Source: CAVTWH01 sp963850915 | GTDB taxonomy: Bacteria; Actinomycetota; Actinomycetes; Mycobacteriales; Micromonosporaceae | NCBI GenBank assembly: GCA_963850915.1 | Contig: CAWKND010000010.1 | Coordinates: 310,001 to 374,000 of the forward strand | DNA: 64,000 nt | Direction: 5' to 3' | Shown here: piece after piece, positions 32,557 to 40,393 of the stretch | How the letters are laid out: each line of letters starts with the position of its first letter | How positions within the stretch are numbered: position 1 is the stretch's first letter | Made by a program: the position numbers and the translations under genes | Notes under the pieces: generated by a model | The model's database searches: none | What the model saw: only the letters and a program-made list of their open reading frames with translations | What the model was told of the DNA's origin: nothing

Positions 32557-34812
32557 TCGGCCTCGGGGCCGGCGCGGAGCCGGTGGGCTCCCAGACCCGC
32601 CGCCGGCTGGTACAACGAGTACCCGCCCGTCGTCCACCCCGGACTCGGCGCGGGCGACCGCGCCGTCGACAGCTACCGCGTCCTCGACCGTCTGTGCTGC
32701 CGGAGCAGGGGCGTCTGCCGGCTCGGCGACCGGGACCGGTGCGGCGATCGAGGCTGGTGCGGCGACCGGGGCTGGTGCGGCTGGTGCGGTGAGCGGGGCT
32801 GGTGCGGCCCGGTAGGTGTCCCGGCCGGCTGCTTTGGCGGCGTAGAGGGCGTCGTCGGCGGCGCCGAGTACGGCCGCGGCGGTACTGCCGTGGTCGGGGT
32901 ACACCGCGACGCCGATCGAGACGCTCACCGGTACCCGCAGCGCGCGTACCTGCCCCGCCCCGGGTACCCGACGGGCGGTCACCGACATCGACGGGTGCCG
33001 GATCGCCGCGCCCAGCCGCTGCGCCAGTGCTGCCCCGCCAGCCGCGTCGGTCTCCGGCAGCAGTACGACGAACTCCTCGCCGCCCTGCCGGAACGCCAGG
33101 TCCACTTCGCGGATCTCGGTACTGAGCCGGCGGGCGAACTCGGCCAGTACGGCGTCCCCGGCCGCGTGCCCGTACGAGTCGTTGACCCGCTTGAACCGGT
33201 CCAGGTCGAGGGCGAGTACGCACAGCTTGTGCCCGAACCGGGCGGCCCGCTCCAGCTCGCGGCGCAGCGCGTCGCCGAGCATCCGGTAGTTGGCCAGCCC
33301 GGTGAGCGGGTCGGTGTTCGAGAGCCGGCGCGCCTGCTCGTGGTGGCGTACGTTGTCGACGGCCACGGCCGCCTGACCGGCGAAGGTGGAGAGCCGGATC
33401 AGGTCGGCGTCGTCGAACTCGTCGGCGCCCAGCCGGTTGTAGAGGGCCAGCACCCCGCGTACCGGTGGCTCGGTGTCCTCCGGCTCGGCGACGCTGGCCG
33501 GCGCGGCGAAGGGTACGGCCATGTAGGTACGGCAGGTGGGCTCGCCGCGTACCAGATCGGGTCCGTCCCGACCGATCCGCCCGCGCCGCGGCAGCCCGGT
33601 CGCGGCCACCCGGCCGAGCAGCCCACGCTCCACGATCGACAGCCGGGGCAGCGGCTCGGGTACCCCCTCCCCCACGTGCCCGACCAGCTTCTTACCGTCC
33701 TCCTCGACGAGCAGGACCAGCCCGCCGGTGGCGCCGGTCGCGGCGATCGCGGTACGCAGGATGACCCGCAGCATCCGCTCCTGATCATGGGTACTGGACA
33801 GCGTGTCGCCGAGCAGTCCCAGGTTGCTGCGCAGCTGGTCGCGGCTCGCGGTGACCGCCTCCACCGAGGACTGCATCTCCCGGGCCATCCGGTTGAACGT
33901 CTCGGCCAGCCGGCCGACCTCGTCGCGACTGTGCACCGGTACCCGCGCGGTCAGGTCGCCGCCGGCCACCCGGTCGGCCGCCCGGGACAGCTCGGCCAGC
34001 GGCCGGGCGGTGCTCTGCGCGAGCCGGGCGGCGGCCACTACGGCGACCAGGGCGGTGAGCACAACCAGCAGGGCGAGCAGCAGGTACAGCGAGTAGGCGC
34101 TGGCGGTGGCGACCGAGACGGCCAGCGGGAGCGGCTGATCGGCGACCGGATCGATGCGGCGTACGTACCGGCCGTCGGCCCGCCCGATCTGCGAGCCGCT
34201 GGTCAGCCGCTGCGCCTCGGCGCGGATCTTGGTGGCCCGGTCGGCCCGTTCGGTGGAGAGTGCCGCATTGCCCGGCTGCAGCAGCGTGATCGACGCGCCG
34301 GCGGCCGCGCCCAGCCGCGCCAGCAGGTCGCTGTTCAGGGTCAGCATCGCGGTCGCGGAGCCGAGCTGCTTGCCGCTCGGGTCGACCAGGTTGACCTGCG
34401 CGCTGATCGCGGTGAAAACATGATTCTGGGTACCGGCGGCGGCCGGCCGGTCGCAGTCGGCCCAGGGCAGCGCGGGTACCGTCCCGCCGGCCCCGCGCCG
34501 TGCGCCGTCCGTGGTGGAGAGCACGACAGCATCGGCCAGCCCCTGCCGCACCACACTCTGCGCGATGCTGTCGGGGGTGCTGTTACCGCTCCCGGACGCG
34601 CTCAGCACCGCGGCCGACTGGGCAGCCGTGCGCAGGCGCTGGCACAGTGCGTCCATGCTGGTACGCACGGCGCTGGTGGCGAGGGCGAGGCGATCGTTGG
34701 AGCGGGAGTGGTTGACCGCGGTGACCGTGCCGCCGACGAACGCGGCCCCGACGAGCACCGGACCGAGGACGACCGCCAGGAACGCCGCGGTCAGCCGAGC
34801 ACGCAAGGTCAC
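32554..34812 (-). CDS. Membrane diguanylate cyclase (sensor-HAMP-GAF-GGDEF)
   Basis: A 752-residue protein from GTG 34812 with a GGGGAGG ribosome-binding site. An N-terminal helix, an extracytoplasmic sensor of about 210 residues and a second helix are followed by HAMP (ARPLAELSRAADRVAGGDLTARV), a GAF domain (about 330-500) and a GGDEF domain. The last has DPLTGLANYR, the active-site loop RQGGEEFVVLLP and an intact nucleotide-binding segment, so it probably makes c-di-GMP. The last 90 residues are Ala/Pro repeats. It is the first gene of the minus-strand run leading into galU and the Glp division genes. Confidence 0.9.
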   Translation of the reverse strand: MTLRARLTAAFLAVVLGPVLVGAAFVGGTVTAVNHSRSNDRLALATSAVRTSMDALCQRLRTAAQSAAVLSASGSGNSTPDSIAQSVVRQGLADAVVLSTTDGARRGAGGTVPALPWADCDRPAAAGTQNHVFTAISAQVNLVDPSGKQLGSATAMLTLNSDLLARLGAAAGASITLLQPGNAALSTERADRATKIRAEAQRLTSGSQIGRADGRYVRRIDPVADQPLPLAVSVATASAYSLYLLLALLVVLTALVAVVAAARLAQSTARPLAELSRAADRVAGGDLTARVPVHSRDEVGRLAETFNRMAREMQSSVEAVTASRDQLRSNLGLLGDTLSSTHDQERMLRVILRTAIAATGATGGLVLLVEEDGKKLVGHVGEGVPEPLPRLSIVERGLLGRVAATGLPRRGRIGRDGPDLVRGEPTCRTYMAVPFAAPASVAEPEDTEPPVRGVLALYNRLGADEFDDADLIRLSTFAGQAAVAVDNVRHHEQARRLSNTDPLTGLANYRMLGDALRRELERAARFGHKLCVLALDLDRFKRVNDSYGHAAGDAVLAEFARRLSTEIREVDLAFRQGGEEFVVLLPETDAAGGAALAQRLGAAIRHPSMSVTARRVPGAGQVRALRVPVSVSIGVAVYPDHGSTAAAVLGAADDALYAAKAAGRDTYRAAPAPLTAPAAPAPVAAPASIAAPVPVAEPADAPAPAAQTVEDAVAVDGAVARAESGVDDGRVLVVPAGGGSGSPPAPRRPRGR

Positions 34813-34858
34813 GGTCGTACCTCCCCGTAACAAGTGACTCTCAGATGTCATGCTGTCA

Positions 34859-34879
34859 CACTCAGTACCCAACTGAGTG
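34859..34879. promoter_or_regulatory. Inverted repeat between GGDEF and cyclo-ligase genes
   Basis: CACTCAGT-ACCCA-ACTGAGTG, perfect 8-bp arms with a 5-nt spacer, 20 bp before the GTG at 34899 and 47 bp from the divergent GGDEF start. It is a candidate operator. Confidence 0.5.
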
Positions 34880-34898
34880 GTGTCCCGGAAGGTGTGGC

Positions 34899-35486
34899 GT
34901 GTCCGAATTACCGGATCCCGCGTCGAACCCGCCCAGCTCTAAGCAGCAGCTCCGCGCCGAGGTACTGCGCCGCCGGCGCAGCCTGGACACCGCCACACTC
35001 GATCGGCAGCTGCTCGACGCCTTGGCGCCGGTACTCGCCGGCGCCCGCACCGTCGCGGCGTACGCCCCGCTGGCCCGCGAGCCGGGCGGTCCCGAGCTGC
35101 CCTCGGTAATCGCCGCGCAGGTTTCGCTCCTCCTGCTGCCACTGCTGCGCCCGGACAACGATCTCGACTGGGCCGCCTACACCGGCCCACTCCCGCCCGG
35201 CCCTGGACTGCGCGAGCCCGCCGGCCCGCGACTGGGCGTGGACGCGCTGGTCGGCGCCGACCTGGTGCTGGTACCGGCGCTCGCGGTGGACCGGCGTACC
35301 GGCGTCCGACTGGGGCGGGGCGGCGGCTCGTACGACCGCGCACTGGCCCGGGTACCCGCCGGTACCCGGGTGATCGCCCTGCTCTACCCCGGGGAGCTGC
35401 TCGAGGGGGTACCCGCCGAGGCACACGACCGCCGCGTCGACGCGGTACTGACCCCGACGGGCCTCCACCCTGTGATCTGCAGCTGA
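34899..35486 (+). CDS. 5-formyltetrahydrofolate cyclo-ligase
   Basis: A 195-residue enzyme converting 5-formyl-THF to 5,10-methenyl-THF with ATP. SKQQLRAEVLRRRRSLD opens the fold, LLLPLLRPDNDLDWAAY contacts folate, and GVRLGRGGGSYDRALAR is the diagnostic ATP/Mg loop. I chose GTG 34899, preceded by GGAAGG, rather than the upstream in-frame ATG at 34845, which would lie in the promoter region. It is divergent from the GGDEF/galU operon, as 5-FCL is from galU in many actinobacteria. Confidence 0.93.
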   Translation: MSELPDPASNPPSSKQQLRAEVLRRRRSLDTATLDRQLLDALAPVLAGARTVAAYAPLAREPGGPELPSVIAAQVSLLLLPLLRPDNDLDWAAYTGPLPPGPGLREPAGPRLGVDALVGADLVLVPALAVDRRTGVRLGRGGGSYDRALARVPAGTRVIALLYPGELLEGVPAEAHDRRVDAVLTPTGLHPVICS

Positions 35487-35552
35487 TCATGCTCCGGGTG
35501 CCGCCAGGAGTGGACGAAACCCCACTCGATGACGCACCATTGCACCGGATTC

Positions 35553-35579
35553 CTGGCACTCAGTGTTGCTGAGTGCCAG
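35553..35579. promoter_or_regulatory. CIRCE element (HrcA operator)
   Basis: CTGGCACTC, 9 nt, GAGTGCCAG: perfect 9-bp arms with the exact spacing and core (GCACTC-N9-GAGTGC) of the heat-shock CIRCE operator bound by HrcA. It lies 36-62 bp upstream of the GTG of the FmdB-type gene. CIRCE is usually found at groES/groEL, neither of which is here. Confidence 0.88.
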
Positions 35580-35614
35580 TGTCAGATCCGGGAGCGACCC
35601 AGTGGGAGGGTGAC

Positions 35615-35995
35615 GTGCCGACCTATCAGTACGCGTGCACCGCGTGCGGCCACCAGCTCGAGGCGGTGCAGTCCTTCGCCGACGAGCCGCTGACCGAGTG
35701 CCCGGTGTGCGAGGGCCGGCTGCGCAAGCTGTTCTCCTCCGTCGGCATCGTCTTCAAGGGCTCCGGCTTCTACCGCACCGACTCGCGCGCGGGCGCCGGC
35801 GGCTCGGCCAGCGAGCCGGCCAAGCCCAGCGAGTCCAAGTCTGCTGACTCCGCCAAGTCCGACGCCGGCAAGTCGGAGTCGGGAAAGTCCGACTCGGGCA
35901 AGTCTGAGTCCAGCAAGACCACGACTGCTCCGGCGCAGGGACCGTCGACGACCTCGGCCAGCAGCAAGTCCTCGGCCGGCAGCTCCAGCGGCTGA
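35615..35995 (+). CDS. FmdB-family zinc-ribbon protein with Ser/Lys-rich tail
   Basis: A 126-residue protein from GTG 35615, preceded by GGGAGGG. Residues 1-55 are the FmdB/CxxC_CxxC_SSSS domain: TYQYACTACGHQLE, then CPVCEGRLRKLFSSVGIVFKGSGFYRTD, with two CxxC zinc pairs. The rest is low complexity, built of repeated KSES/KSDSGKSES units. Homologues are small regulators or ribosome-associated factors of unclear role. The CIRCE element just upstream suggests HrcA-controlled heat-shock induction, which would give it a protein-quality-control context. Confidence 0.9.
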   Translation: MPTYQYACTACGHQLEAVQSFADEPLTECPVCEGRLRKLFSSVGIVFKGSGFYRTDSRAGAGGSASEPAKPSESKSADSAKSDAGKSESGKSDSGKSESSKTTTAPAQGPSTTSASSKSSAGSSSG

Positions 35996-36107
35996 GCCCG
36001 CCAGCCGGGCGGCACCGACCCGGACCGGCCCAGGAAAGCCGCTAACTACGCCAAATCCCCCCTACCGTCGCGTAACGTGCTGAGCTGACGGTGGTTGGGG
36101 GTACCGG

Positions 36108-36488
36108 ATGCTCAAGGGTTTCAAAGAGTTCATCCTGCGCGGCAACGTCATCGAACTCGCGGTCGCCGTGGTCATCGGTGCCGCGTTCACCGCGGTGGTC
36201 AACCAGTTGGTGGCGTCGTTCCTGAATCCGCTGATCAGGGTGATCCTCGGCGGCCAGGAGGCCAGCGGCAGCTTCACCATCCGCGGCCAGGTCTTCGACT
36301 ACGGCAAGTTCATCAACGCGGTGATCGCGTTCCTGCTCACCGCGCTCGCGGTCTACTTCTTCGTGGTACTGCCGATCAACCGGCTCAGCGCCCGGCGGGC
36401 GCGCGGCCGCGAGCCGGAGCCGGAGGAGATGAGCGACGAGGTACGCCTGCTCACCGAGATCCGCGACGCCCTGCGGGAGCGCCAGTAG
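36108..36488 (+). CDS. mscL: Large-conductance mechanosensitive channel
   Basis: A 126-residue channel that opens under hypoosmotic shock. MLKGFKEFILRGNVIELAVAVVIGAAF is N-terminal amphipathic helix plus TM1, GQVFDYGKFINAVIAFLLTALAVYFFVV is TM2, and a charged C-terminal bundle (EEMSDEVRLLTEIRDAL) follows. GGGGGTACC lies immediately upstream of the ATG. Length and topology are standard. Confidence 0.97.
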   Translation: MLKGFKEFILRGNVIELAVAVVIGAAFTAVVNQLVASFLNPLIRVILGGQEASGSFTIRGQVFDYGKFINAVIAFLLTALAVYFFVVLPINRLSARRARGREPEPEEMSDEVRLLTEIRDALRERQ

Positions 36489-36509
36489 CCCCCGTTGCTT
36501 CCGGTGCTG

Positions 36510-36674
36510 TCACTCCCAGTGCGGCGGGCGCTCGTCGAGCAGTCGGCGGTCGTTGCTGGCGGCGTCCTCGCCCCAGCCACGGTCGGTGTCGTCCCGGGTC
36601 TGATCCGGGAGTACCGGCTGCTCGTCGTCTGCGAGCACTACCTCGCGCTGCTCAGCGTCGGCATGACGGTCCAC
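36510..36674 (-). CDS. Small acidic protein (54 aa)
   Basis: A short minus-strand gene from GTG 36674 to TGA 36510. The C-terminus DRGWGEDAASNDRRLLDERPPHWE, split here as DRGWGED, RRLLDERP and PHWE, resembles a tail seen in small conserved actinobacterial proteins near mscL. A TACGCT box (36683-36688) ends 8 nt before the GTG, so it would be leaderless. The composition (many Asp, Glu, Arg) indicates a soluble or disordered peptide. Its function is unknown. Confidence 0.6.
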   Translation of the reverse strand: MDRHADAEQREVVLADDEQPVLPDQTRDDTDRGWGEDAASNDRRLLDERPPHWE

Positions 36675-36682
36675 AGCTTGGC

Positions 36683-36688
36683 AGCGTA
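36683..36688 (-). promoter_or_regulatory. -10 box of the 54-aa gene
   Basis: TACGCT on the minus strand, 8 nt before GTG 36674. Confidence 0.4.
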
Positions 36689-36718
36689 GCCGGGTCCCGG
36701 GCAGGTACCGTCATCGGC

Positions 36719-37018
36719 GTGAGCGCAGACGACGAATGGCGCCGCCCGACCGAGTACGGCACGCCCGGCGAGGGCCCGCTGACCGCACCCGAGCCGCCGC
36801 GCTACGCGGGTCCACCGCCGACCAGCGCGCCACCGGCCGGCTGGCGGCCACCAACGGTGATCCAGCCAGCCGACCCGCGGCCACTGCCGGCGCAGAACGT
36901 ACCCGCCATCGAGGCCGGCGAGCAGCAGGCCCGCACGGTCACCCTCGGCGTGGGCATGGTCGCCGGTACCATCCTGCTGGTCGTGCTCTTCGTCCTGTGC
37001 GGTCGCGCGCTGCTCTGA
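36719..37018 (+). CDS. Small Pro-rich membrane protein
   Basis: A 99-residue protein from GTG 36719, chosen because TACCGT (36706-36711) ends 7 nt upstream and longer frames run through mscL. About 70 hydrophilic, Pro-rich residues precede a single C-terminal helix (TLGVGMVAGTILLVVLFVLC). It is a tail-anchored type protein whose function is unknown. Confidence 0.7.
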   Translation: MSADDEWRRPTEYGTPGEGPLTAPEPPRYAGPPPTSAPPAGWRPPTVIQPADPRPLPAQNVPAIEAGEQQARTVTLGVGMVAGTILLVVLFVLCGRALL

Positions 37019-37019
37019 G

Positions 37020-37496
37020 CTACTTTGTCGTTCCCCAGGCGGCCTTGGCGCCGGCGTCGCCGGTCAGGTAGACGTACGTGCCGGCCGGGATCACCGCGGC
37101 CACCGCAAGTACCGTGACCAGCAGCGGTACGACCGCGTGGACGGTGAACTTCTCCCGCCGCTTGCCCTCGTGCACCGCCACCATCGCCAGCGCCAGTACG
37201 CCCAGCACGATCGTGAAGATCAGCAGCAGGCCGGCGTAGTGCTGGTGCTTCATCACCTCGGCCGGTACCTGGCCGCCGCCGAACAGGTCGTTCTCCAGGT
37301 TCCCGCCGGACTCCCGGGCGGCGAAGACGGCCAGTGGCGCTGCCACGGCGAGCGCGACCACCGCCCAATCGAGCTTGCCGCGCAGCCGGGGTACCAGCGC
37401 GTACCCGAGCGTGACCAGTACCAGCAGCGGGACGAACACCACCGCGGCGTGCACGATCAGCGGGTGGGCCGGGAGCCCGAACAGACGATTGAACAT
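37020..37496 (-). CDS. DUF2231-family membrane protein
   Basis: A 158-residue protein from ATG 37496 with GGAGG 5 nt upstream. Four helices are at about 12-32, 40-60, 90-112 and 120-142. The first includes PAHPLIVHAAVVFVPLL, whose conserved His-Pro ... His pattern is the DUF2231 signature; relatives are proposed to bind heme. It is divergent from a Fur-family regulator, so control by metal or peroxide is possible. Confidence 0.85.
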   Translation of the reverse strand: MFNRLFGLPAHPLIVHAAVVFVPLLVLVTLGYALVPRLRGKLDWAVVALAVAAPLAVFAARESGGNLENDLFGGGQVPAEVMKHQHYAGLLLIFTIVLGVLALAMVAVHEGKRREKFTVHAVVPLLVTVLAVAAVIPAGTYVYLTGDAGAKAAWGTTK

Positions 37497-37615
37497 CAAC
37501 GCCTCCAGTAGTGACCGACTAGACGTGCATACGGTGCCGGACCGGGCCGCGGTTCACCAGCACCACCGGTTGGATGCGAGGTTTCTGCCTGTTGGATGCC
37601 GGTGCTTCGCCGTGA

Positions 37616-37621
37616 TGCAAT
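37616..37621 (+). promoter_or_regulatory. -10 box of Fur-family gene (leaderless)
   Basis: TGCAAT ends 6 nt before the GTG at 37628, the same arrangement as at 3782-3787. Confidence 0.35.
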
Positions 37622-37627
37622 GGCCAG

Positions 37628-38170
37628 GTGTACACCGGCCAGCAGCGACACCCCGCGACCGCTTCCGGCGGCCCGGCTGGCGTGGCTGCGCAGCCGGCCG
37701 CCCCTGACCCGATAAGCCAAGTTGCGCCGCTGCGGCCGCCTGGTCCGGCCTCCCCGGAGAGTCTGCTGCGCGCGCAGGGCATGCGGGTGACCAAGCCGCG
37801 CGTCGCCGTGCTGGAGGTGCTCGCCGCCGGCGGCCACCTGGAGGTCGACGAGGTCGCCGCACGGGTACGCGGTCGCCTCGACTCGGTCTCCACCCAGGCC
37901 GTCTACGACGTCCTCGGTGCGCTGGCCCGAGCCGGCCTGGCCCGGCGGATCGAGCCGGCCGGCAGCCCCGCCCGCTACGAGGCGCGCGCCGGTGACAACC
38001 ATCACCACGTGGTGTGCCGTGGCTGCGGCACAGTGGCCGATGTCGACTGCTCGGTCGGCCAGGCCCCCTGCCTCGATCCACGCACCGCGCACGGCTTCGA
38101 GGTGGACGAGGCCGAGGTCACCTTCTGGGGTCTGTGCCCGCGCTGCCAGGCGCTACGCGCCACCGACTGA
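37628..38170 (+). CDS. Fur-family transcriptional regulator (FurA/CatR-like)
   Basis: A 180-residue regulator with a non-conserved N-terminal extension of about 40 residues. The winged helix (about 48-120) has LLRAQGMRVTKPRVAVLEVL and STQAVYDVLGALARAGL. The dimerisation/metal domain has DNHHHVVCRGCGTVADVDC and CPRCQALR, giving the regulatory His cluster and the structural CxxC pairs. FurA/CatR relatives sense peroxide and usually sit beside a catalase, which is absent here. The DUF2231 gene diverges from it. Confidence 0.9.
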   Translation: MYTGQQRHPATASGGPAGVAAQPAAPDPISQVAPLRPPGPASPESLLRAQGMRVTKPRVAVLEVLAAGGHLEVDEVAARVRGRLDSVSTQAVYDVLGALARAGLARRIEPAGSPARYEARAGDNHHHVVCRGCGTVADVDCSVGQAPCLDPRTAHGFEVDEAEVTFWGLCPRCQALRATD

Positions 38171-38238
38171 ACCGCCCGGCGCTTCCCCGGCCGACCGCGG
38201 GGCGCGCAGCCGGCGCCGGCCGTGGCAGTCTGGAGTGC

Positions 38239-39072
38239 GTGGCGGAGGAGAGCGATCTGGGGCTGTTCGGCCCCGACTCGGTGAGCTGGCGGCTGCACAA
38301 GGAGCCGGTCCTGCTGCTGGCTGGGCTGCGCGCGCTCTACCTGCAGGCACTGCACCCGCGGGCGGTGGCCGGCGTGGTGCAGAACTCGGCGTACGAGTCC
38401 GACCCGTGGGGCCGGCTGGAGCGCACCGGGACCTACGTGGCCACCACCGTCTACGGGACGACCGCCCAGGCACAGGCTGCCGGCCGACGGGTACGCGCCA
38501 TCCATGCGCGGCTGCGCGCCACCGACCTGCGTACCGGCGAGGTGTTTCGGCTGGACGAGCCCGACCTGCTGCGCTGGGTACACGTCACCGAGGTGGAGTC
38601 GTTCCTGACGGTGGCGGTACGGGCCGGGGTCGAGCTGTCCGGCGCCGAGGTGGACCGGTACTACGACGAGCAGCGCTTCGCGGCCGCGCTGGTGGGGCTG
38701 GACCCGGCGACGGTACCCGGCTCGGCCGCCCAGGTGGCGCAGTACTACCAAGAGGTACGCCCGCTGCTGACGCTGACCGCCGAGGGCATCGCCGCCGCCC
38801 GCTTCCTGACCAGTCCACCGATGCCACACGGGCTGGGCTTCACACCGCTACGGCTGGTCTACCTCTCCGGCGCGGCGCTGGCTGTCGGCCTGCTGCCGCC
38901 CTGGGCCCGGCGCCTGTACGGCCTCGCCGGCCTGCCCACCACCGACCTGTCCTCCTCGGTGTCGGTACGCGCCCTGCGCTCGGCCGTTGCCCTGCTGCCC
39001 CGGCGGCTCTCCCAGGGCCCGATCTTCAGGGCCGCCATCGACCGCGCCGAAGCCGCCCGCGCCGCCGCCTGA
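38239..39072 (+). CDS. Oxygenase MpaB-family protein (DUF2236)
   Basis: A 277-residue protein of the MpaB/latex-clearing-protein-like family, many of which bind heme b. Visible landmarks are LFGPDSVSWRLHKEPVLLLAGLRALYLQALHPRAVAGV, with the conserved Arg and His ligand region, GRLERTGTYVATTVYG, and LLRWVHVTEVESFL. GGAG lies 5 nt before GTG 38239. The actual substrate is unknown. It follows the Fur gene by 68 bp in the same direction. Confidence 0.85.
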   Translation: MAEESDLGLFGPDSVSWRLHKEPVLLLAGLRALYLQALHPRAVAGVVQNSAYESDPWGRLERTGTYVATTVYGTTAQAQAAGRRVRAIHARLRATDLRTGEVFRLDEPDLLRWVHVTEVESFLTVAVRAGVELSGAEVDRYYDEQRFAAALVGLDPATVPGSAAQVAQYYQEVRPLLTLTAEGIAAARFLTSPPMPHGLGFTPLRLVYLSGAALAVGLLPPWARRLYGLAGLPTTDLSSSVSVRALRSAVALLPRRLSQGPIFRAAIDRAEAARAAA

Positions 39073-39168
39073 GTCCTGCCCGCCCGATCTCCCGCCGAGT
39101 GCCCGCCCTGAGTTCTGCCCGCCTTTCCGGCGCTCGCCTCTCGGCCGCCCGCCTGTCTGGCGCAGCCG

Positions 39169-40368
39169 TCAGATGGCGGAGGGCTGCTCGCTCGCGACCG
39201 GCAGGTCGGCGGAGTGTGACCGGCCGGCGATCCGGAATGCCGGTGCCAGGGCGATCACCCCGATCGCGAGTACCGCGGGTAGCCCGAAGGCCCAGCGCAG
39301 GCTGGTCGCGTCGCCGACCACGCCGGTGAGCGCCGCGCCGACGACGAAGCCGACGTAGTTGAAGAGATTGACCCGGGCGATGGCGACCCCACTGTTGGTC
39401 GGGTCGAGCGCGCCGGCAGCCGAGAACGACAGCGGGACGACCACGCTCAGCCCGAAGCCGAGGATCCCGAAGCCGATGATCGCCAGTAGCGGCGCCGGGG
39501 CCAGCGCGATCACCACCAGGCCGGCCACCCCGACCGCACCGCCGACGGCGACCGGGACCACCGGGCCGAACCGGTTCACCACCCGGTCGGCGAGCAGCCG
39601 GCCCACCAGCTGGCAAGCCAGGTAGGCGGCCAGCCCGAGCGGGGCCACGCTGTCCGCCGAGTGCAGGACGTCCTGCAGATATTTGGTGGACCAGTTGGAG
39701 GTGGCCGCGTCGGCGATGTAGACGATGGTCACGGCGAGCCCGACCAGGACGATCGGCCGCCACGGGATCTGCGGGACGCTGCCTGCGGCAGGCGCCTCGG
39801 CGGTCTCCTCCGCCCGGTTGAGCAGCCGGCCACCGAAGATCAGGTCGACCACCAGGCCGACCACCGCCACCAGCGCCAGTCCGCCGGCCAGGGACCAGTC
39901 CACGGCGTGTGCCAGCGCGGTGGTCAGCGAGCCGAGGATGCCGCCGACGCTCCAGGCGGCATGGAAGGAGGCGAGCAGGCTGCGCCGGTAGCGGCCCTGG
40001 ACTGCGACGCCCTGCATGTTCATGGTCGCGTCTACCGCGCCCAGCAGCAGGCCGACCAGGGCGATGGCGGGGTACAGGGTGGCCCGGTTGGGTACCAGCC
40101 CGACCAGCAGGATCGCCACCGGTACCAGCGGGCCACAGATCCGCAGCAGTACCGCACTGCCCAGCCGCGGTGCCAGTACCCCGGCCAGCACACTGCCCAC
40201 ACCGGCGATCACCGGTACCAGCGGCAGGATCAGGGTCAGCTCGTTGTCGGAGATGCCCAACTTGTGCTGGAGCGTGGGTACCTGCGTGAGCAGCCCCGCA
40301 AAACAGAGTCCCTGGACGAAGTAGAACGCGCTGGTACCCACGCGGGCACGCTGATCGCGGATCTCCAC
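39169..40368 (-). CDS. MFS transporter
   Basis: A 399-residue twelve-helix transporter from GTG 40368, with GGAG 7 nt upstream. The first half carries GVLAPRLGSAVLLR (loop 2-3) and DATMNMQGVAVQGRYRRSLL, as in YbjJ/fucose-permease-like MFS proteins. The second half has GRLLADRVVNRFG. The substrate is not deducible. It is transcribed in the same direction as, and lies 25 bp downstream of, a RecB-like nuclease gene. Confidence 0.88.
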   Translation of the reverse strand: MEIRDQRARVGTSAFYFVQGLCFAGLLTQVPTLQHKLGISDNELTLILPLVPVIAGVGSVLAGVLAPRLGSAVLLRICGPLVPVAILLVGLVPNRATLYPAIALVGLLLGAVDATMNMQGVAVQGRYRRSLLASFHAAWSVGGILGSLTTALAHAVDWSLAGGLALVAVVGLVVDLIFGGRLLNRAEETAEAPAAGSVPQIPWRPIVLVGLAVTIVYIADAATSNWSTKYLQDVLHSADSVAPLGLAAYLACQLVGRLLADRVVNRFGPVVPVAVGGAVGVAGLVVIALAPAPLLAIIGFGILGFGLSVVVPLSFSAAGALDPTNSGVAIARVNLFNYVGFVVGAALTGVVGDATSLRWAFGLPAVLAIGVIALAPAFRIAGRSHSADLPVASEQPSAI

Positions 40369-40393
40369 CAATGGACTCCAATGTGAGGCTGGC

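Noticed and set aside
36495..36689. 64-codon plus-strand frame after mscL
   Set aside because: The opposite strand carries a better gene with promoter, start and a recognisable tail; this frame has no ribosome-binding site.
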